A stretch of DNA of 64,000 nt. Origin: Cheilinus undulatus. Lineage: Eukaryota > Chordata > Actinopteri > Labriformes > Labridae. The position numbers and the translations under genes were made by a program. This document shows positions 1 to 12,600 of the stretch, piece by piece. Location: the NCBI RefSeq assembly GCF_018320785.1, contig NC_054866.1, forward strand, positions 35,503,000 through 35,566,999, written 5' to 3'. Each line of letters starts with the position of its first letter. The stretch's first letter is position 1. The notes under the pieces are model-generated. The model made no database searches. It had not been told where the DNA came from and saw only the letters and a list, made by a program, of their open reading frames with translations.

Positions 1-954
1 TAATTTACTACACTATGCACTCATCACTGCAATTACAAAAACTATTTTTAATATTATATTTGGATGTATATAATAAAAGCATTTAGATTATTTTAAAAGT
101 ACTTTAAGCACTGTTTACAACAGACTGAAATATAAAGAGCTGCATCAGTAAAATCAAACTATTTTTCATCCTCTTTAAGGACATCCATATTTAAAACACT
201 CAAAATAAATCTTTAAGTCAATAACACGTAATTTAAAGAAATTGATTATTGTATTGTTTTGTGGTCTTTTTCTCATATGATCTTTAACAGTGTTGGACAC
301 GATGCACAGATGAGCGTGTGTGTTTATATGTGTGCATTGGTGAGTGAGTGTGTCTCTGTCTGCTGTCATACAACAAACAGGGCATGGTTAACTGAAGCTC
401 TAACCTTGCTTTTTGGAGCTAACAGTGGACTCTATGGCGCTCAAACAGAGTTTGTTTTGCCAAGCTTACCACTGCAGTATGCAGACCCGTTGCGCTACAC
501 ATGTTAAGCTTCTGACTGATGATAGCACAGCCAACAGCTGATGGATCTGTGACTGACAGATGGTGAGACGAGACGGAGACATGTCAAAGGCGCGACTCAA
601 AGTTACAAAGTCACAAACAGCGGCACTACGAGTGAGGCCTGTGCTCATACATGAGCTAAATAAACGCTGTATTCTCCTCATGGAGACTGCGCAGGCTTTC
701 ACCAGCAGCATTTCAACAATTCACACTGTTATGATGATGCATAGGCGGATCAAGTACGGCCCAAGTAGCTTGTGGGGGGGAGGGGGGGTCATCTTAATGG
801 ATACCGGATCAGCTCCGTTTCCCCATTTGCTCTCTCACCAACTGTTTTAAAGTGTCCAGGGCATGTTTGTGATCTATTTGTAACTTCCAGTTTGGTATTG
901 TTTTCTGTAAGGAGAGCTGCTGCTCCAAGTTTCTGCGCAATATTGATCTTGCGA
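1..954. other. No recognisable gene
   Basis: AT-rich sequence with short open frames on both strands that show no domain, signal peptide or splice structure. Includes a G-tract at about 775-788. Confidence 0.5.
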
Positions 955-1030
955 GATTGATTTTTCCGCAACGAGAAATCTTGTGGCGTTTTGATCTCGC
1001 GAGATCTCGTGCCACGAGATCTGGTCATAC
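955..1030. repeat. Palindromic CGCGAGATC-rich segment next to the hAT fragment
   Basis: Several overlapping short palindromes built on CTCGCGAGATC and CTCGTGCCACGAG lie immediately downstream of the transposase fragment on its strand. They could be subterminal repeats of that transposon. No clear terminal inverted repeat or target duplication was found. Confidence 0.35.
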
Positions 1031-1032
1031 CC

Positions 1033-1626
1033 CTAGTCAAAAGCAATGTGATCACAGACGCATTTTTCCTTTTTTAGAACAAAGGTTGGCGTCTTGGAAA
1101 GTTGAATTGATTTTGGACATATTATTTCTGTGACTTTAGTGAGGCACTGTTTTATGAAGTCTCCCTCAGAGAAAGGCTTTCCATGATGGGCAATAAGATG
1201 AGCTATCTTGTAGCTGGCAGTTGTGGCATTTTCTTGAGTTTTGTTGGTACAGAAGAAATGCTTTTGCTGAGCTAGCAAGCTGGCGGTCATCTGCTTAACT
1301 TTCTGCTCTCGCTCGGCACCGGTATATGAGGTGTAAGACTGATGCTTAGTTTCATAGTGTCTTTGAACATTATAATCTTTTATTCCTGCAACGGTTTCAT
1401 TACAAATTAAACAGACACACCTCCCCTTGACTTCAGTGAAGAAATATTCGTTTGCCCACCACGCCTGAAACTTTCTGCACTCACTTTCTATCTTGTGTTT
1501 GAAAAGGAGTTTCTTCGCTTCATTTTTTGAATTCATGCTATTGACTCGCTCCACTTGCGTGTCAAATCCCATCTCTGCGAGTGGCCACACAACTTGTGAG
1601 AGGAGGGGGGCTGCCTTCTTCCACAA
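1033..1626 (-). mobile_element. hAT-like transposase fragment with BED-type zinc finger
   Basis: An open frame on the minus strand encodes the N-terminal part of a hAT/ZBED-like transposase of the kind related to GTF2IRD2. The ATG at 1536 (MNSKNEAKKL) is the likely start. It carries a BED-like CxxC...H...H finger (CVCLICNETV, then RHYETKH) followed by the typical GAEREQKVKQM, YKIAHLIAHHGKPFSEGDF and CLTKVTEIICP motifs. The frame ends at 1033 after 197 codons, far short of a full transposase, and the catalytic and dimerisation region is absent. A dead copy or a captured fragment, not a host gene as far as I can see. Confidence 0.7.
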
Positions 1627-2164
1627 CTAGCAAAGGCTAAGCAAACATGGCTGAGCTTGACAACATTGAATAGATTGCTGCTTTGTATTTGCTGTGACAA
1701 AATGACAGACAAAAGTTTTCTTAACTTACCAGGCAATGTTACATCCTCACTTGCTTTCCTTCAGGCAAGATCTTTTTTATTCCTGTGCCGGTAGAACAGG
1801 CACGTTGTGTCGTATAGCTCGGGATAGCCGAGAAACAGAAACCACAAATTTCTCCTCCATTTTCCAATTGAATGAACCTCCTCCTCCACATGATGTATAT
1901 GAAATACATCACTGTAGGATCTCCATGCTATTTGGCCATCACGCCACAAGTGATTTGCTTGAGTCCGGGTTTTTCAACTCTCACAAGGGTATGAAGCAAA
2001 CAGCATGTTGAATACATTGCAAATTCCCCTCATTTACACAAATTACTTTCTAAAATCAAGATAAAACACTTATGAATAGTTAATTAAAAGGTCTCTTGAT
2101 AAGAAAACCTCTGTGTGGGGCTATTTTATATAGATTTAAACAATACAAACTTTGAAATTTGATG

Positions 2165-2280
2165 TTAATTTTTGACATCCATGTATCACCTTTTGTTTGT
2201 GTGGGTCCTGGGGGTCCTCAGCTCCTCTACGATATTAGTAAGGGGGGTTCATAGGAAAAAGGTTGGGAACCACTGGTTTA
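2165..2280 (+). repeat. Dispersed repeat R1, copy 1 (3' end)
   Basis: The segment ends in GGTTGGGAACCACTG and shares the preceding ~100 bp (GACATCCATGTATCAC, then a GGTCCTCAGCT string and AGTAAGGGGGG) with 22700-22803. Same orientation. Only the distal end of the repeat is present here. Family not identified. Confidence 0.6.
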
Positions 2281-2711
2281 AACGATTGTTGGGTGGAACA
2301 GTCGTGTTAAACACACCTCACAAATGCACATCGTTGGCTTGTGTGCATGCATGAACAATCATTCTATGACAAAGCCCACCTATTCCATCCATGCCAGACT
2401 CAGGGAAGTGCACCATAGAGGGCCAAGTGTGTGCTCTTAAAGTCCCCTATGTTATTCATTTACATTAACGCTCAGAGTCTGGACATTTTTATCAGCTTAG
2501 AAAAATGGGCAGAAAAAAATGCTGATGTCTCTGTGGCTTAAAGGCAAACAAGACCATATTGAAAATTTCTGTACCTATATTTTGTTGCTCATCATCTCTT
2601 CCACTGTAAGAAAATAAGGTGAAAATTTTATAGCTCTTTGAACAAAAGTGCTTTAAATCATAATTTCTCCAAAAGTAGAGATTCAGAGTGAGTGATCTGG
2701 TTGATTATTAA

Positions 2712-3018
2712 CCCTTTAAAGCCTGTTGTATCATATTTGATACATACCTTTATGATATCTCTATCTCATCAAAAGGATCAATAAATTACAAAAAAAAAAA
2801 ATCTGAATACAATCTGATAAATAATAAATATGCCCTCAAGTGTATTATCTGTTACCAAGAACACCTAATATATCAAATGAGATACAAAAAATATATATAT
2901 ATGTGAAATTTTATGGAAATTTTGATTTTTTGGGATTTCAGTAGAAAGTGAAATAAACATTTCAGTTTCAAAAAATTTGAATTTTCTGGCTATAATTTGT
3001 GTATTCAGGCTTTAAGGG
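2712..3018. mobile_element. Small TTAA-flanked MITE (piggyBac-like ends)
   Basis: A 307 bp element without coding capacity, bounded by inverted ends CCCTTTAAAGCCTG and CAGGCTTAAAGGG-type (13 of 14 matching) and flanked on both sides by TTAA (2708-2711 and 3019-3022). TTAA target duplication with ends starting CCCTT is typical of piggyBac-derived miniature elements. It lies under 200 bp beyond the stop of V2R gene 1. Confidence 0.65.
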
Positions 3019-3194
3019 TTAAAAGTCAGCGAGTTGTTTTTCTTTATGTATGAGGATTAAAAAAGGACATGTTTTGTATTCAGGGGTCGCATCTATAACT
3101 TTTCTATGATAGCAGTGAAGCTCTAGAGAAAATCTCCGTTTTTCAATTTTCATAAATTTTTCATTTCATTTTTCATTTTTCAAACAAAAATTGT

Positions 3195-6100
3195 TTATGG
3201 TTTTATTGACAAGGCCCAGTTTCTCCCCATCATATGTGTTTTGGTATTTTTCTCTGGTTTTAAAAGGAGAATATAGCATTTAGGTGCAAATATACAAAAA
3301 AGAAGGCCAAAGCTGGAGGCCAGAATAGCAAATACCTCTACAGCTACAGTAAACTTCCCAGGAGAGCTGACATATGCAGGAATGAAAGCAATCCAGACGG
3401 CACAGAATATCAGCATACTGAAGGTGATAAATTTTGCTTCATTGAAATTATTGGGCAGCTTTCGAGCCAGAAAAGCGAGGACAAAACACAGCACAGCCAG
3501 GAGTCCGATATACCCCAGAACCACCCAAAAGCCAATCAGTGAACCCAAGCTACACTCTAGAATAATTCTTTCAATGACATGAGCTGTGTTTTTGTAAGGG
3601 AAAGGTGGAGCAAGACTTAACCAAAGTGAACAAACTAACACCTGCAGCGAAGTACAGCTGAGAACACTCGTTCTCTGCAGTGAAGCTGAACATTGAAGGA
3701 CTGTGTTTGATGGCCTCTTAGCTCTAAAAGCATTAACCACTGCTATGGTTTTAGCCAAAACACAAGACATGCACAAGGCAAAGGTGATACCAAAAGCTGT
3801 GTGTCGCAGCATGCAGGACCACTCAGAGGGTTGACCAATAAATGTCAGAGGACACAGGAAGCACAGAGTCAAGGAGAAGAGGAGCATGAAGCTCAGCTCC
3901 GAGTTACTGGCTTTGACAAGAGGTGTGTGACGAAAGTGAAAGAAAATACATGACACCACAAGAGATAAACTTGCTCCAAACAGTGAGAAAGCAGCAAGGA
4001 GGGCCCCCATGGTTTCTCCATAAGAAAGGAACTCAATTGTCTTTGGAATACACTGGCTGTGATCCTCATTTGACCAGTACTCAATTGGGCACTGGGAACA
4101 CTCTGCAGAACCTGAAAGGGAACAAGAAACATTGAAAGCAGTTTGTTCGAGCAGAACTGGAGGAATGGCAGAAAGCAACTAGAGAATGAAATTGCGCTGT
4201 GAATGCTGAAATGCTAAACGGCTGTGCCGAACTGCTAATGCTGGGTTGAAAAGATCCCTGAAAGAAGCTAAAGAAATTCTTGAACGTCTGACGCTGACCT
4301 GCTCATCCAACCCAGACTCTCCAGTGTTAGGCACTTGTTACCATGGAGCCAGGAGACTCACCTCAGTTTAGTGGGTTTTTAGTGGGATCTGACTGAAAAC
4401 ATGCTCTGAAACTCAGGTCACTGTGTCAAGACCGTAACAGCTATCATTAAACGGATCACACTGTGAGAAAGACAAGGCTTTGATGAAGCAGTTGTGTTAA
4501 TTTCAAGTTGTTTGGGTGAGAAATGTGGCCAGGACAGCAAGTTAAAAAAGTCCTCTCTTCTAGCTCTACTCAGCATTTTCTCTCAAAGTTTAATATTGTG
4601 GCAGATGGGAGAGACTTCTGTGACCCTGCAACAGTAGGCCAATTTTAATATGATTTTGCTGTGTGTGGTGTTAGATTTGTGGTGTCAGTCGCAATTTATT
4701 CAACGAGGTTTCTGGCTACAATCACACCAGCCTCCACTCTAACTGTCAGTGTGTTCTATCCCATTGAAATGAATGTGAAATGACCTTAAGGCTGATAAAA
4801 CATTTATGAACTTTGAAAGATCACTATGAAGAAATGCTGACTGATATGAAGAAGCTGAATCATACTGAAATAGCTAAATTTCTTGTGCATATTTTAGAGA
4901 TTAAATGGAGTCTGTAAGTGTAAGTATGAATGAGTTTTAAGGTTTTGAAGGAGGGTTAAAAAATGTTTGAATTTCAGCAGTTGAACCCTAGTTTGAACAT
5001 TCTACCCATTCATTTCAGTGGTCCCAAATTTTTTGAAAATAGCCAAATATCTCAGAAAGTATAATGAATATTTCTTAGAAAAGTCATTCTGTGCCATTCC
5101 AAATTAGGCAGAATGTTTTAAAGGTTGAATGGTTTGAATTGGTTGAATTTTGTAGGAGAAGAAGCATACCAAAAAAAGCGAGCGGAAGAAAAACGATAAA
5201 GAATTTCAGCGCAGAACAACAATACCTGTGGGTGCTTGCAGCATTCACAGCAATGATTTTGTTTCAGAAAATCTATGATAATTTGCTGTTTGGAAAACTT
5301 CTACTCACTACTAGAATTGCTGATCTCTCCAGCAGCACAGGCGATGCAAGAGAAGCAGCAGATGGGTTTGCCTTTAATCACAGCCTGCCGGAAACCTGGT
5401 TGACAACCCTCACTGCACACGGACCTTGGCCTCTGTAACGGCACCACAGCTCATTAGTACATTATTTTTACTCCTTAAACCAATTTTGAATATATTCTTT
5501 AAAGTTAATCAACAGTATGGTATGCTTTAAACTCTAGATTCAAGGGCACAGATGGTGTTGTGGATTGTTAACCCAGGGGTTAAGTTTCAACCTCAATTTC
5601 ACAAACATTTTGAATAAAGCTCTGGAATAAATTAAGGGACTACTGCATTTTTTTCCCCCAGTTTCACTGTTTTTAGGTCTGTGGATGAATAAAAAGCATT
5701 TTTGTTTATTATGTAGAACATTTATCCCAACTTGTAAAGAAAATATTCCCATTAGGGGCTTTTATTTGCAGGAAATAAAAGCCTACCCTTTTCTAGACAA
5801 ATTCATTCATTTTGAAACAGTAGAATAATATTCCTTCCCTTGGGAAGAGATCAGAAATCAGAATTTGATTAAATTCTTTTTAAGGGACCAAACAATGAGA
5901 AAGCAGTGAGGAGGGCTGGTTTGCAGGATATGAGGAATCAAAAGGATGCAGTATTATTTACACCATAAATAATGCAATTTAAGCAAAATCATACCAATAT
6001 CAATTTTGTCAATTCAAACACGGGATAGAAATGTTTTATCAATAACCTTTTTCAATAAGGAAAACTAAACTAAAGCCCTATTCGTACAGGAACAGTTTTA

Positions 6101-9100
6101 CCAAGGAACCTTTGTTAATTTGTAGTAATTGCACAGGGCATCTGTGTTTTCTAGCTTGTGGGAATTGACCACGTCTGCCATTTGCAGAAAAGAAATTCCG
6201 GGTCAAATTACCAACCAAATTTCAGCCCACACAGAGGTCCACATACTAATCCCATGCGATCTGTAATTTAGGGTGGTAATTCTGTTTCTTTACGGTTCAA
6301 GCAGCTTTTTCTTATTGAAAAAAAATATAATGTTTAGAAGATTATTTCCAAGGTTTTGAAACATAAAGGTTATAAAAAGTGCTTTTCTTTAAGTTCATTT
6401 CAGCATGTTTAGAATTTGCTTTATTTTACTTAACCTATTATTTAAACTCTACTGTCCAAATGTGTGCCCCCATGTGCTCTCTTAATACACACAGTGCTTC
6501 TGTTCTGCCTCCTAAAGCTTCTCTTTGCAAGTGCCTGATCTTATGTCAGTATTATTTAGCCGTACATTTCATGCATAACATAATTTGGTAAAATACTTTT
6601 TCAAGCGATCATCCAAATATCCCTTGAATCAGCTTCTCTACATGCATGGAAGCTGTTCTGTTAAAGTGTCTGTTGAACTTCAGCATAAGCACACCTCACT
6701 GGGCCAATAAATAATTTTGAGATCATTATACAAATGATGTTTGAGTGGCTACTTTCTCACAAGCAAATCCAAAGAAGTTACTGGAGCAAACGAGTCGCTT
6801 TGCAATTCAACCAGGTGCAAAGGACTAATGTTTCAACACACACTGCGTCTTCATCTGAGTTATACCAAAACATTCTTTGTATGTTACTGGTCCTCTGTGA
6901 GAGCAGCAACCTCCACCTGTGGGGGGGCTGAAGCGCAAGAGACTCCTTCTTCACTAAAATGTGAGTTTTTGTTTGAAAGTTGGAAGTAATGTTGAGTACA
7001 ATAAGAAGTCCCTCAACCTTTTCCTGAGTTATACTGTATATAAATCAATTACCACATGGAGTGTATGAGTCATTGAGAAAATGACTCTGAAGGCAGTGTC
7101 TACACTATCTTTTTCCAGCATGTAGACCTTAAAAACACACTTTCCCATGCTTTTGGTATCCAGCTTTTATCAAAAAGTTGGTTGTTTTTTAAGCCTATAT
7201 GATCATTCTGTGACAATAATGGCATTTTAACCGTTTGAAAGATGACTTGGAGATTTTTCCTTTTTAATTGACCTCATGATTCCCATACTGCACCCCATTT
7301 TGCCACTGAAACTTTACTTTATGTTGCTTAGTCATATGCTTATGGTGTTAATGTTGGGTCTTTCTAGTTCTAGACCTGCCTACTTTGTAAAGTGTCTCAA
7401 GGTAACTTTGGTTCTGAGTTGGCACTAAACAAAGAAAGATTGAGTGTCACAGTATGTATGCCGTACATAAAGTTTTCAACACCTTTTTGGATCCTGCAGC
7501 CCAAATGATGTCAATGCCATTCATGGTGAACTGTTTTCCACTTGGTAGAGAAGCGTCATAGCTCCCTACACCCACAAACACTGTATCTCCTGCTCGGCTT
7601 CTTTGCCAATTCACCAGCTCATAAGTAGCTGCAGGGTCTCCATTTTCATCAAAATGCTGCCTTTCAGAAAGAATAGTGAAATTAACATTTTGGAGGTGTT
7701 TCACAACCTAACAGAAGGAGACAACAGTGAAATAGCTTTCATAAAGGTAACTGTTATGGGAGAAAAATAAACAAACAGTGAAGGCAGCCTCTCACCTCTC
7801 CTGACTTAGAGCCATCTTTCCAAAGACATGGTCGATCACTCATTTCTCCTCTTTTTCCACAGTTCAACATGCTGTGCATGGCATGAGCCACAGCATACAC
7901 AGCCTTGTACACATTGGAAGATATCCTCAGCTCTGACACGTCTGTATATGGATTGTCAATGTCCTGTAGTCTCTCATGTCCAGAGCATTGGGTTTGACCC
8001 AGCTGACTGGATTGGAAAGTGCAGCTGAATGTGGCTTCCCAGAACTCCCTTAGTAGATTGTTCTGAGGGTTCTGTCTTGGGTTGACCTTTAAAAGAAACT
8101 CTTGCAGGCCTGTTATCTTTGTCTTTCTTATGGTGAAGCCCAGAGACCCCATCAGGATTCCTGAGTACCTCTTATTTGCCAAATGGCCTGCTGTGATCCA
8201 CGATTCACTGCCCACCCATTGAAGCCCAGTCAGGTTCTGCTTCAGGGTTTCCTCGAGGAGAATATTCATTTCAGCTTGGGCAAGGAAGGCAATTAAAACC
8301 CTTGCAGTGCCACTTTTGATTACTCTGACCACCCGGGCAATGTGCTCACTACGATCAGCTGTCCTTGAGATTGCTTCAGAGTATTCAATACAAACCCCCT
8401 CCTGACCCGCTGCTTTAATAAAAGTTGCCATGCCGTTGTTTCCGTAATCGTTGTCACTTCTAACTGCCCCAACCCAGCTCCAGCCGAAGTGCTTTACGAG
8501 TTTGGCTAAGGCTCTGCTCTGGTAGTAGTCACTAGGTATGGTCCTGAAGAAGGACGGGTACTCCTGTCTGTTACTGAGGCAGGCACAAGTAGCAAAGTGG
8601 CTGATCTATTGAAAATAAAAGAGGAGAAAAAGAAAGAAAACAGCACTTTGCATTGTCGTATACAGTAACAAACTGTTGATGAGCCATCAATGAATCTGTG
8701 CATTTTTAATCCTTTAGAATCTTAAAAAATCCTTAAAAGCAGCCATTGGATATCAACATTTTGGCTTGACATCACATTTAGTAAACAAGAACTCCTGAGT
8801 GTCAAGAGCAAGCCTTTAAGAAACAGGAAATAATCATGCAAAAGAAGAAACAACATATATACCACTGGTATTTGGAATATTCCTAACATCTGTAGCATCA
8901 CAATTGTTGATGAAGACTCAGAGGCTCCGATGACAGCATGAACTGATGACTGGCTGGAACAGTTTTTTCCCAGACTTCTTTCTTGTCCATTCATTAAACC
9001 CATTGCTGCTCCTGTGGAAGGCAGCGTTGAACCACAGGTGTCGAATAACTTATAACCAATTGAAATATTAGGCAGCAGAGAGCTGCTATTGTTGATCTCC

Positions 9101-9453
9101 TCAATGGCAAAAATCATAGTTTGAGCAAAACGAAATTCTCTCAAGTTGATCCTAAAAGGAGTAGCAAGTTTTCAAGAATAGTTTTCAGACTTAATGTATC
9201 TTTACCATGTTTAAGAAAGCAACAAATAGTACCTGGAGCATGTTAGTGGCTCTGGTGTGCCCGTGAAGGAGAGTGAAGGCTCTGAGATTTGGCTATGAAT
9301 GGAGAAGGCTCCCCCAATTGTTATATCTCCTTCCTTTGATAAAAGAGGAAACTCAGGGCTTCTCAGCATTTTACACAGCATGGGGTCTTCTTTTGCTCCA
9401 AACATGCCAATAAAAAGTGCAAACAGGAACATTTTAAAGGCACAATCACACAT
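3195..9453 (-). CDS. V2R/OlfC-type family C GPCR (gene 1), six exons, 861 aa
   Basis: Probable olfactory receptor for amino-acid-like odorants at the plasma membrane of sensory neurons (role inferred from family). Exons in transcript order: 9453-9233, 9151-8863, 8605-7796, 7707-7483, 5432-5309, 4111-3195. They sum to 2586 nt with all phases matching. Exon 1 gives a hydrophobic signal peptide; I chose the ATG at 9453 because it aligns with gene 2's start. Residues about 35-515 are a Venus-flytrap domain (motifs [40 protein letters not shown]). Exon 5 (124 nt) plus the start of exon 6 carry nine cysteines. Residues about 590-840 are the 7TM domain ([38 protein letters not shown]) with the KPEKNT tail. 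Introns 4 (2050 nt) and 5 (1197 nt) are far longer than gene 2's, and the exon 4 donor (GTGTTG) is weak. Intron 4 holds a relic 7TM exon, so exons 1-4 and 5-6 may come from two ancestral copies. Family assignment is very sure; continuity across intron 4 is less so. Confidence 0.82.
5884..5955 (-). pseudogene. Relic of a V2R 7TM exon inside intron 4 of gene 1
   Basis: About 70 nt on the minus strand align with the stretch of gene 1 exon 6 that encodes [21 protein letters not shown] (end of linker and first membrane helix). The fragment still reads [10 protein letters not shown]. The match stops abruptly on both sides and no open frame extends from it. It is a leftover of a further 7TM exon between exons 4 and 5 of gene 1. 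Confidence 0.7.
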
Positions 9454-10080
9454 CTGGTAAAAGAGAAGGCAATCAAGAATCTGTGCTCTGCTAAGTTTTT
9501 CTACCACTGAAAAAATGAGTATCTCCTAAACAGGATGAGCTTTATTCTTTTTGATGTTAAACAAAGGTCATCTAATCAAATTACGCATGTGATGATGTTA
9601 GACCAATAAGCTGCCTCTGCTTTAGATTTTTTTATTTTAGTGTCACCTGGGAGCAAATCTGAGGATGCCACAATGTGATTGGTCCCTCCCTCTCTTGTGT
9701 GCAAAATGAAGTGTTTCAAGTTTTATGTATATGTGTGTTTATGTATATGTATTTACTTTGATAATTCATTTGGCCTGTCCAAATTGAACTGTTTTAAGCT
9801 GTGAAGAGCATTTGCTTCAAACACTCAAAGCACTCAAAGTGCTTTTATATCGCAGGTGGGACCTACCCATTTACACCATTGAGATTTCAAAAACATAGAG
9901 AAAATATCTTGGATATTAATATTTTATGAACTAAGCTTGTTAGTGGATTGATTTTTGTTAGTTAAAACCACAGACCAATGACCTTGAGAAAGGCCTTGAC
10001 ATAACTTCCAGACATAAACCATGTGAACTACCAGATGTCATTTTGAAGGACTGAAGAGTCAGTCCATTTTTATTTCTTTA
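9454..10080. other. Gene 1 upstream region, nothing recognised
   Basis: Sequence 5' of the first V2R gene. No convincing TATA box or repeat was seen. Confidence 0.4.
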
Positions 10081-10126
10081 TATCGCAGCAATTCATAACC
10101 AAAGATATCTCATGACACTATACAAA

Positions 10127-10268
10127 GAGGGTAGGTCTTGACATTAAGAGGCGAGAACAGAGTCAGAAACAGGGATGAGAGAGTTGGGGAGAGGAATCTC
10201 AGGCCAGACTGGAACCCATGCCACCCCTGTACGTGGAGTATGACCTAACCACTTGACCATCTGCCCCC
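10127..10268 (-). repeat. tRNA-derived SINE, old copy
   Basis: On the minus strand the segment opens with a tRNA-like head containing an A-box-like TGGTCAAGTGG and a B-box-like GGGTTCCAGTC. The body is pyrimidine-rich and resembles those of the copies at 42.3 and 47.2 kb. No target duplication could be defined. Confidence 0.5.
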
Positions 10269-10286
10269 CCGACCCTACTCTGAATG

Positions 10287-10560
10287 ATTCAGGGATGCAC
10301 AGTGATACAGTGGTTTGTATTGTCACTTCACAACAAGGATTCCTGGATCAAATCTCCATCTGATAGGGCCTTTCTATGAGGAGTTTGCATGGTCAACCTG
10401 TGCATGTATGAGTGCTCTCATGGCACTTCAGCTTCCTCTCACAGAGCAAATAGCTTGTTAGGTTAAACAGTAACACTGCAGTTGTGAGTGACTGAATGCT
10501 TGACTCAAGGCATACCCCACTTCTCGCCCCCAGTGACAGTGTGAATTAGGTGGAGATATG
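10287..10560 (+). repeat. Diverged copy of a common teleost repeat (R2)
   Basis: Contains in order a CAGTGGTT...CACTTCACA head, a GAGTTTGCATGGTC middle and a CCCCACTTCTCGCCC...GTGACAG tail. This matches the pattern of the fragments at 46.0 kb (head) and 48.8 kb (tail). Heavily mutated. The head resembles a tRNA-like promoter, so it is probably a SINE-type retroelement. Confidence 0.5.
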
Positions 10561-11590
10561 TGGTGTACATAATGTATGTAGTAAGAGATGGCAGAATGAG
10601 TCTTATTTTCTTTTAAATTGTCTCTTTTATGATGCATTGAGAACGCTCTTGATAAGTGCAGTATAGCCTATATACACTAGCATTGACAGGATAAAGTGGT
10701 TGTTTACTGAAAATGCTTGAATAAGCCTGGAAGAGACAGGATGGTTTACTTTATTATGATTGTAAAATGTCTACTTTTGGTTTCTGGCCCTTTTATATTG
10801 AAAGTGGGAAAAACTGGGATTATTTTTGTGCTTTAAAAAATAATCTGAACAAATCAATCCAAACCATTCTAGCCAAACAGCCATACAGAGGCAGACGGAT
10901 AAAATGACAATAGCATTAGTGGGCATACAGTAGGTGTTCATGTTTGAAAAGAAAGAGTGTTCCAACATTTTTTCCTGTGATACACATACTTATGAATAAT
11001 ATGTGCATTATGCTTATGTGAAGACTGCATACATGCAGTGGGTAGCACAGTTGAGACTGAGAAGTGTCAACCACATTGTGAAGACCCAAAAAAGGTAAAT
11101 AGAAACTAGGTTAAGTATAAGACACAAGCAGTCAGGGTTTCAATCTTTATTTAAGAGGAATAAAAACAAATAATGCACTTGTAATTCTGAGTTCAGTAAA
11201 CCTCCTGCTGCATTGTAAAATATGGATGATGATAATAAAAAAGGACAGGTTTTCAGTCTTTAGTTCCAATAAAATGATCCATTAGTAGAAGTGTTAGGGT
11301 CTATCTGCTTATCAACTTCATATACAGTCATGTGCATTTTTTTAGGCATGTAGGGTGCTAAGGATTCATCACTGGGCCCAATGTGCCACAACTGGAGAGT
11401 CAAACTCAACACATTTCCACATACATGTGCCTTGCTCAGCAGCCAAGGTCAAGCTCAATGGCATTTCTTTTGTCTAGGCCTTTTCCCCATGATAATACGC
11501 CTGTTGTTTTCAGGCACCTTGGGACATCCACAGCACAACCAGGGGTTGCGAAAATCCTAACTACCTGCCAGAAGAGTACACTAGACCAAA
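10561..11590. other. No recognisable gene
   Basis: AT-rich intergenic DNA between V2R genes 1 and 2. Short open frames carry no recognisable motif. Confidence 0.5.
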
Positions 11591-11599
11591 TATTCACAA

Positions 11600-11912
11600 A
11601 CGTTTCAGCTCGAGACCCCCAAAATAATTATGCCAGACCTTGGGACCCCCACTCTCTCTGGAAGTGGATAAGGCACACAGCTGTGCACCCTCAAGAGTAG
11701 GAGAATTGTGTGCAACCTTCAATTTTATGGAGAAGTATAAATGTAATCTTATTTCTATAGTTTTATTTTAAAATTAGCTAATCTTATGCATATATTTATT
11801 CAATAATAGTAATTTTTTTTTTTTTTTTCCCTATGGAAGGCATACAGTGACCCCCTTTTTAGTGTCTTTAGTGGGGGTCCTGGCCCCAACTTTGGGAACC
11901 ATTGCCCTTGGC
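11600..11912. repeat. Degenerate DNA-transposon-like repeat
   Basis: Begins with CTCGAGACCCCCA and ends near TAGTGGGGGTCCTGGCC, a loose inverted arrangement around an AT-rich core, followed by TTTGGGAACCA. This looks like an old non-autonomous DNA element, not further identified. Confidence 0.35.
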
Positions 11913-11916
11913 CATG

Positions 11917-12055
11917 ATTACTTGCCACATCCACCCCTTACTCCACCTAAAAGGTGTGCACTTTGTTATTTATTTATTTATTTTTTGTACAGATTATTTT
12001 CCCATGCCCCTGGTAATATGCAAGGACATCCAGTGTAGCTTACTTGGCAGATCTA
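11917..12055 (+). repeat. Dispersed repeat R3, copy A
   Basis: The run from TACTTGCCACATCCACCCCT through TATGCAAGGACATCCAG to CTTACTTGGC recurs in inverse orientation at about 20.69-20.85 kb. Not recognised as a known family. Confidence 0.55.
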
Positions 12056-12600
12056 CACTTTACTTCAGCCTCAACATTTGGCCCAAACATGCCTAATAGT
12101 TCTGCAAAGTACTGTATATGTTTTTTACATATGACTTAAGGTATTTGTTTTGAAGCGTAGTCTAGATTCTTGATATTAAAAAGGACACTGACTAGCATGA
12201 CATCATAGATAGCAGGTTTGACATACTTAATTTAAGCCTTTTCAAAAGCCATAAATGCAAAAATGAATCATTATACCCTTAAAAATGTCCTAAAATAAAG
12301 ATTGAATTTGACAACATTTTTCTAGGGAAGCACAATATTGACAACGGAATATTTGTTTCTCTAGATATTCGATGAATATGAATTATTATATTGGTAGACA
12401 TAAATATTACTGGTGATATTTACAGCTAACAGATAAGCCGTAACAAGAGGAACTGCTCAATTCTCATACAAGACAGACTAAATGAAAAAAACTGTCCAGC
12501 TAAGATTTCTGTTTTGAACGAAGTATTAAGGTGCAAAGATAAACACTAAACTTTTAAAGACAAAGCATAAGATAAGATACATAGATATTGTTTATATTTG

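Noticed and set aside
5091..5438. 115-codon plus-strand open frame
   Set aside because: It is the antisense shadow of V2R exon 5 (5432-5309), whose cysteine pattern and phases fit the minus-strand gene.
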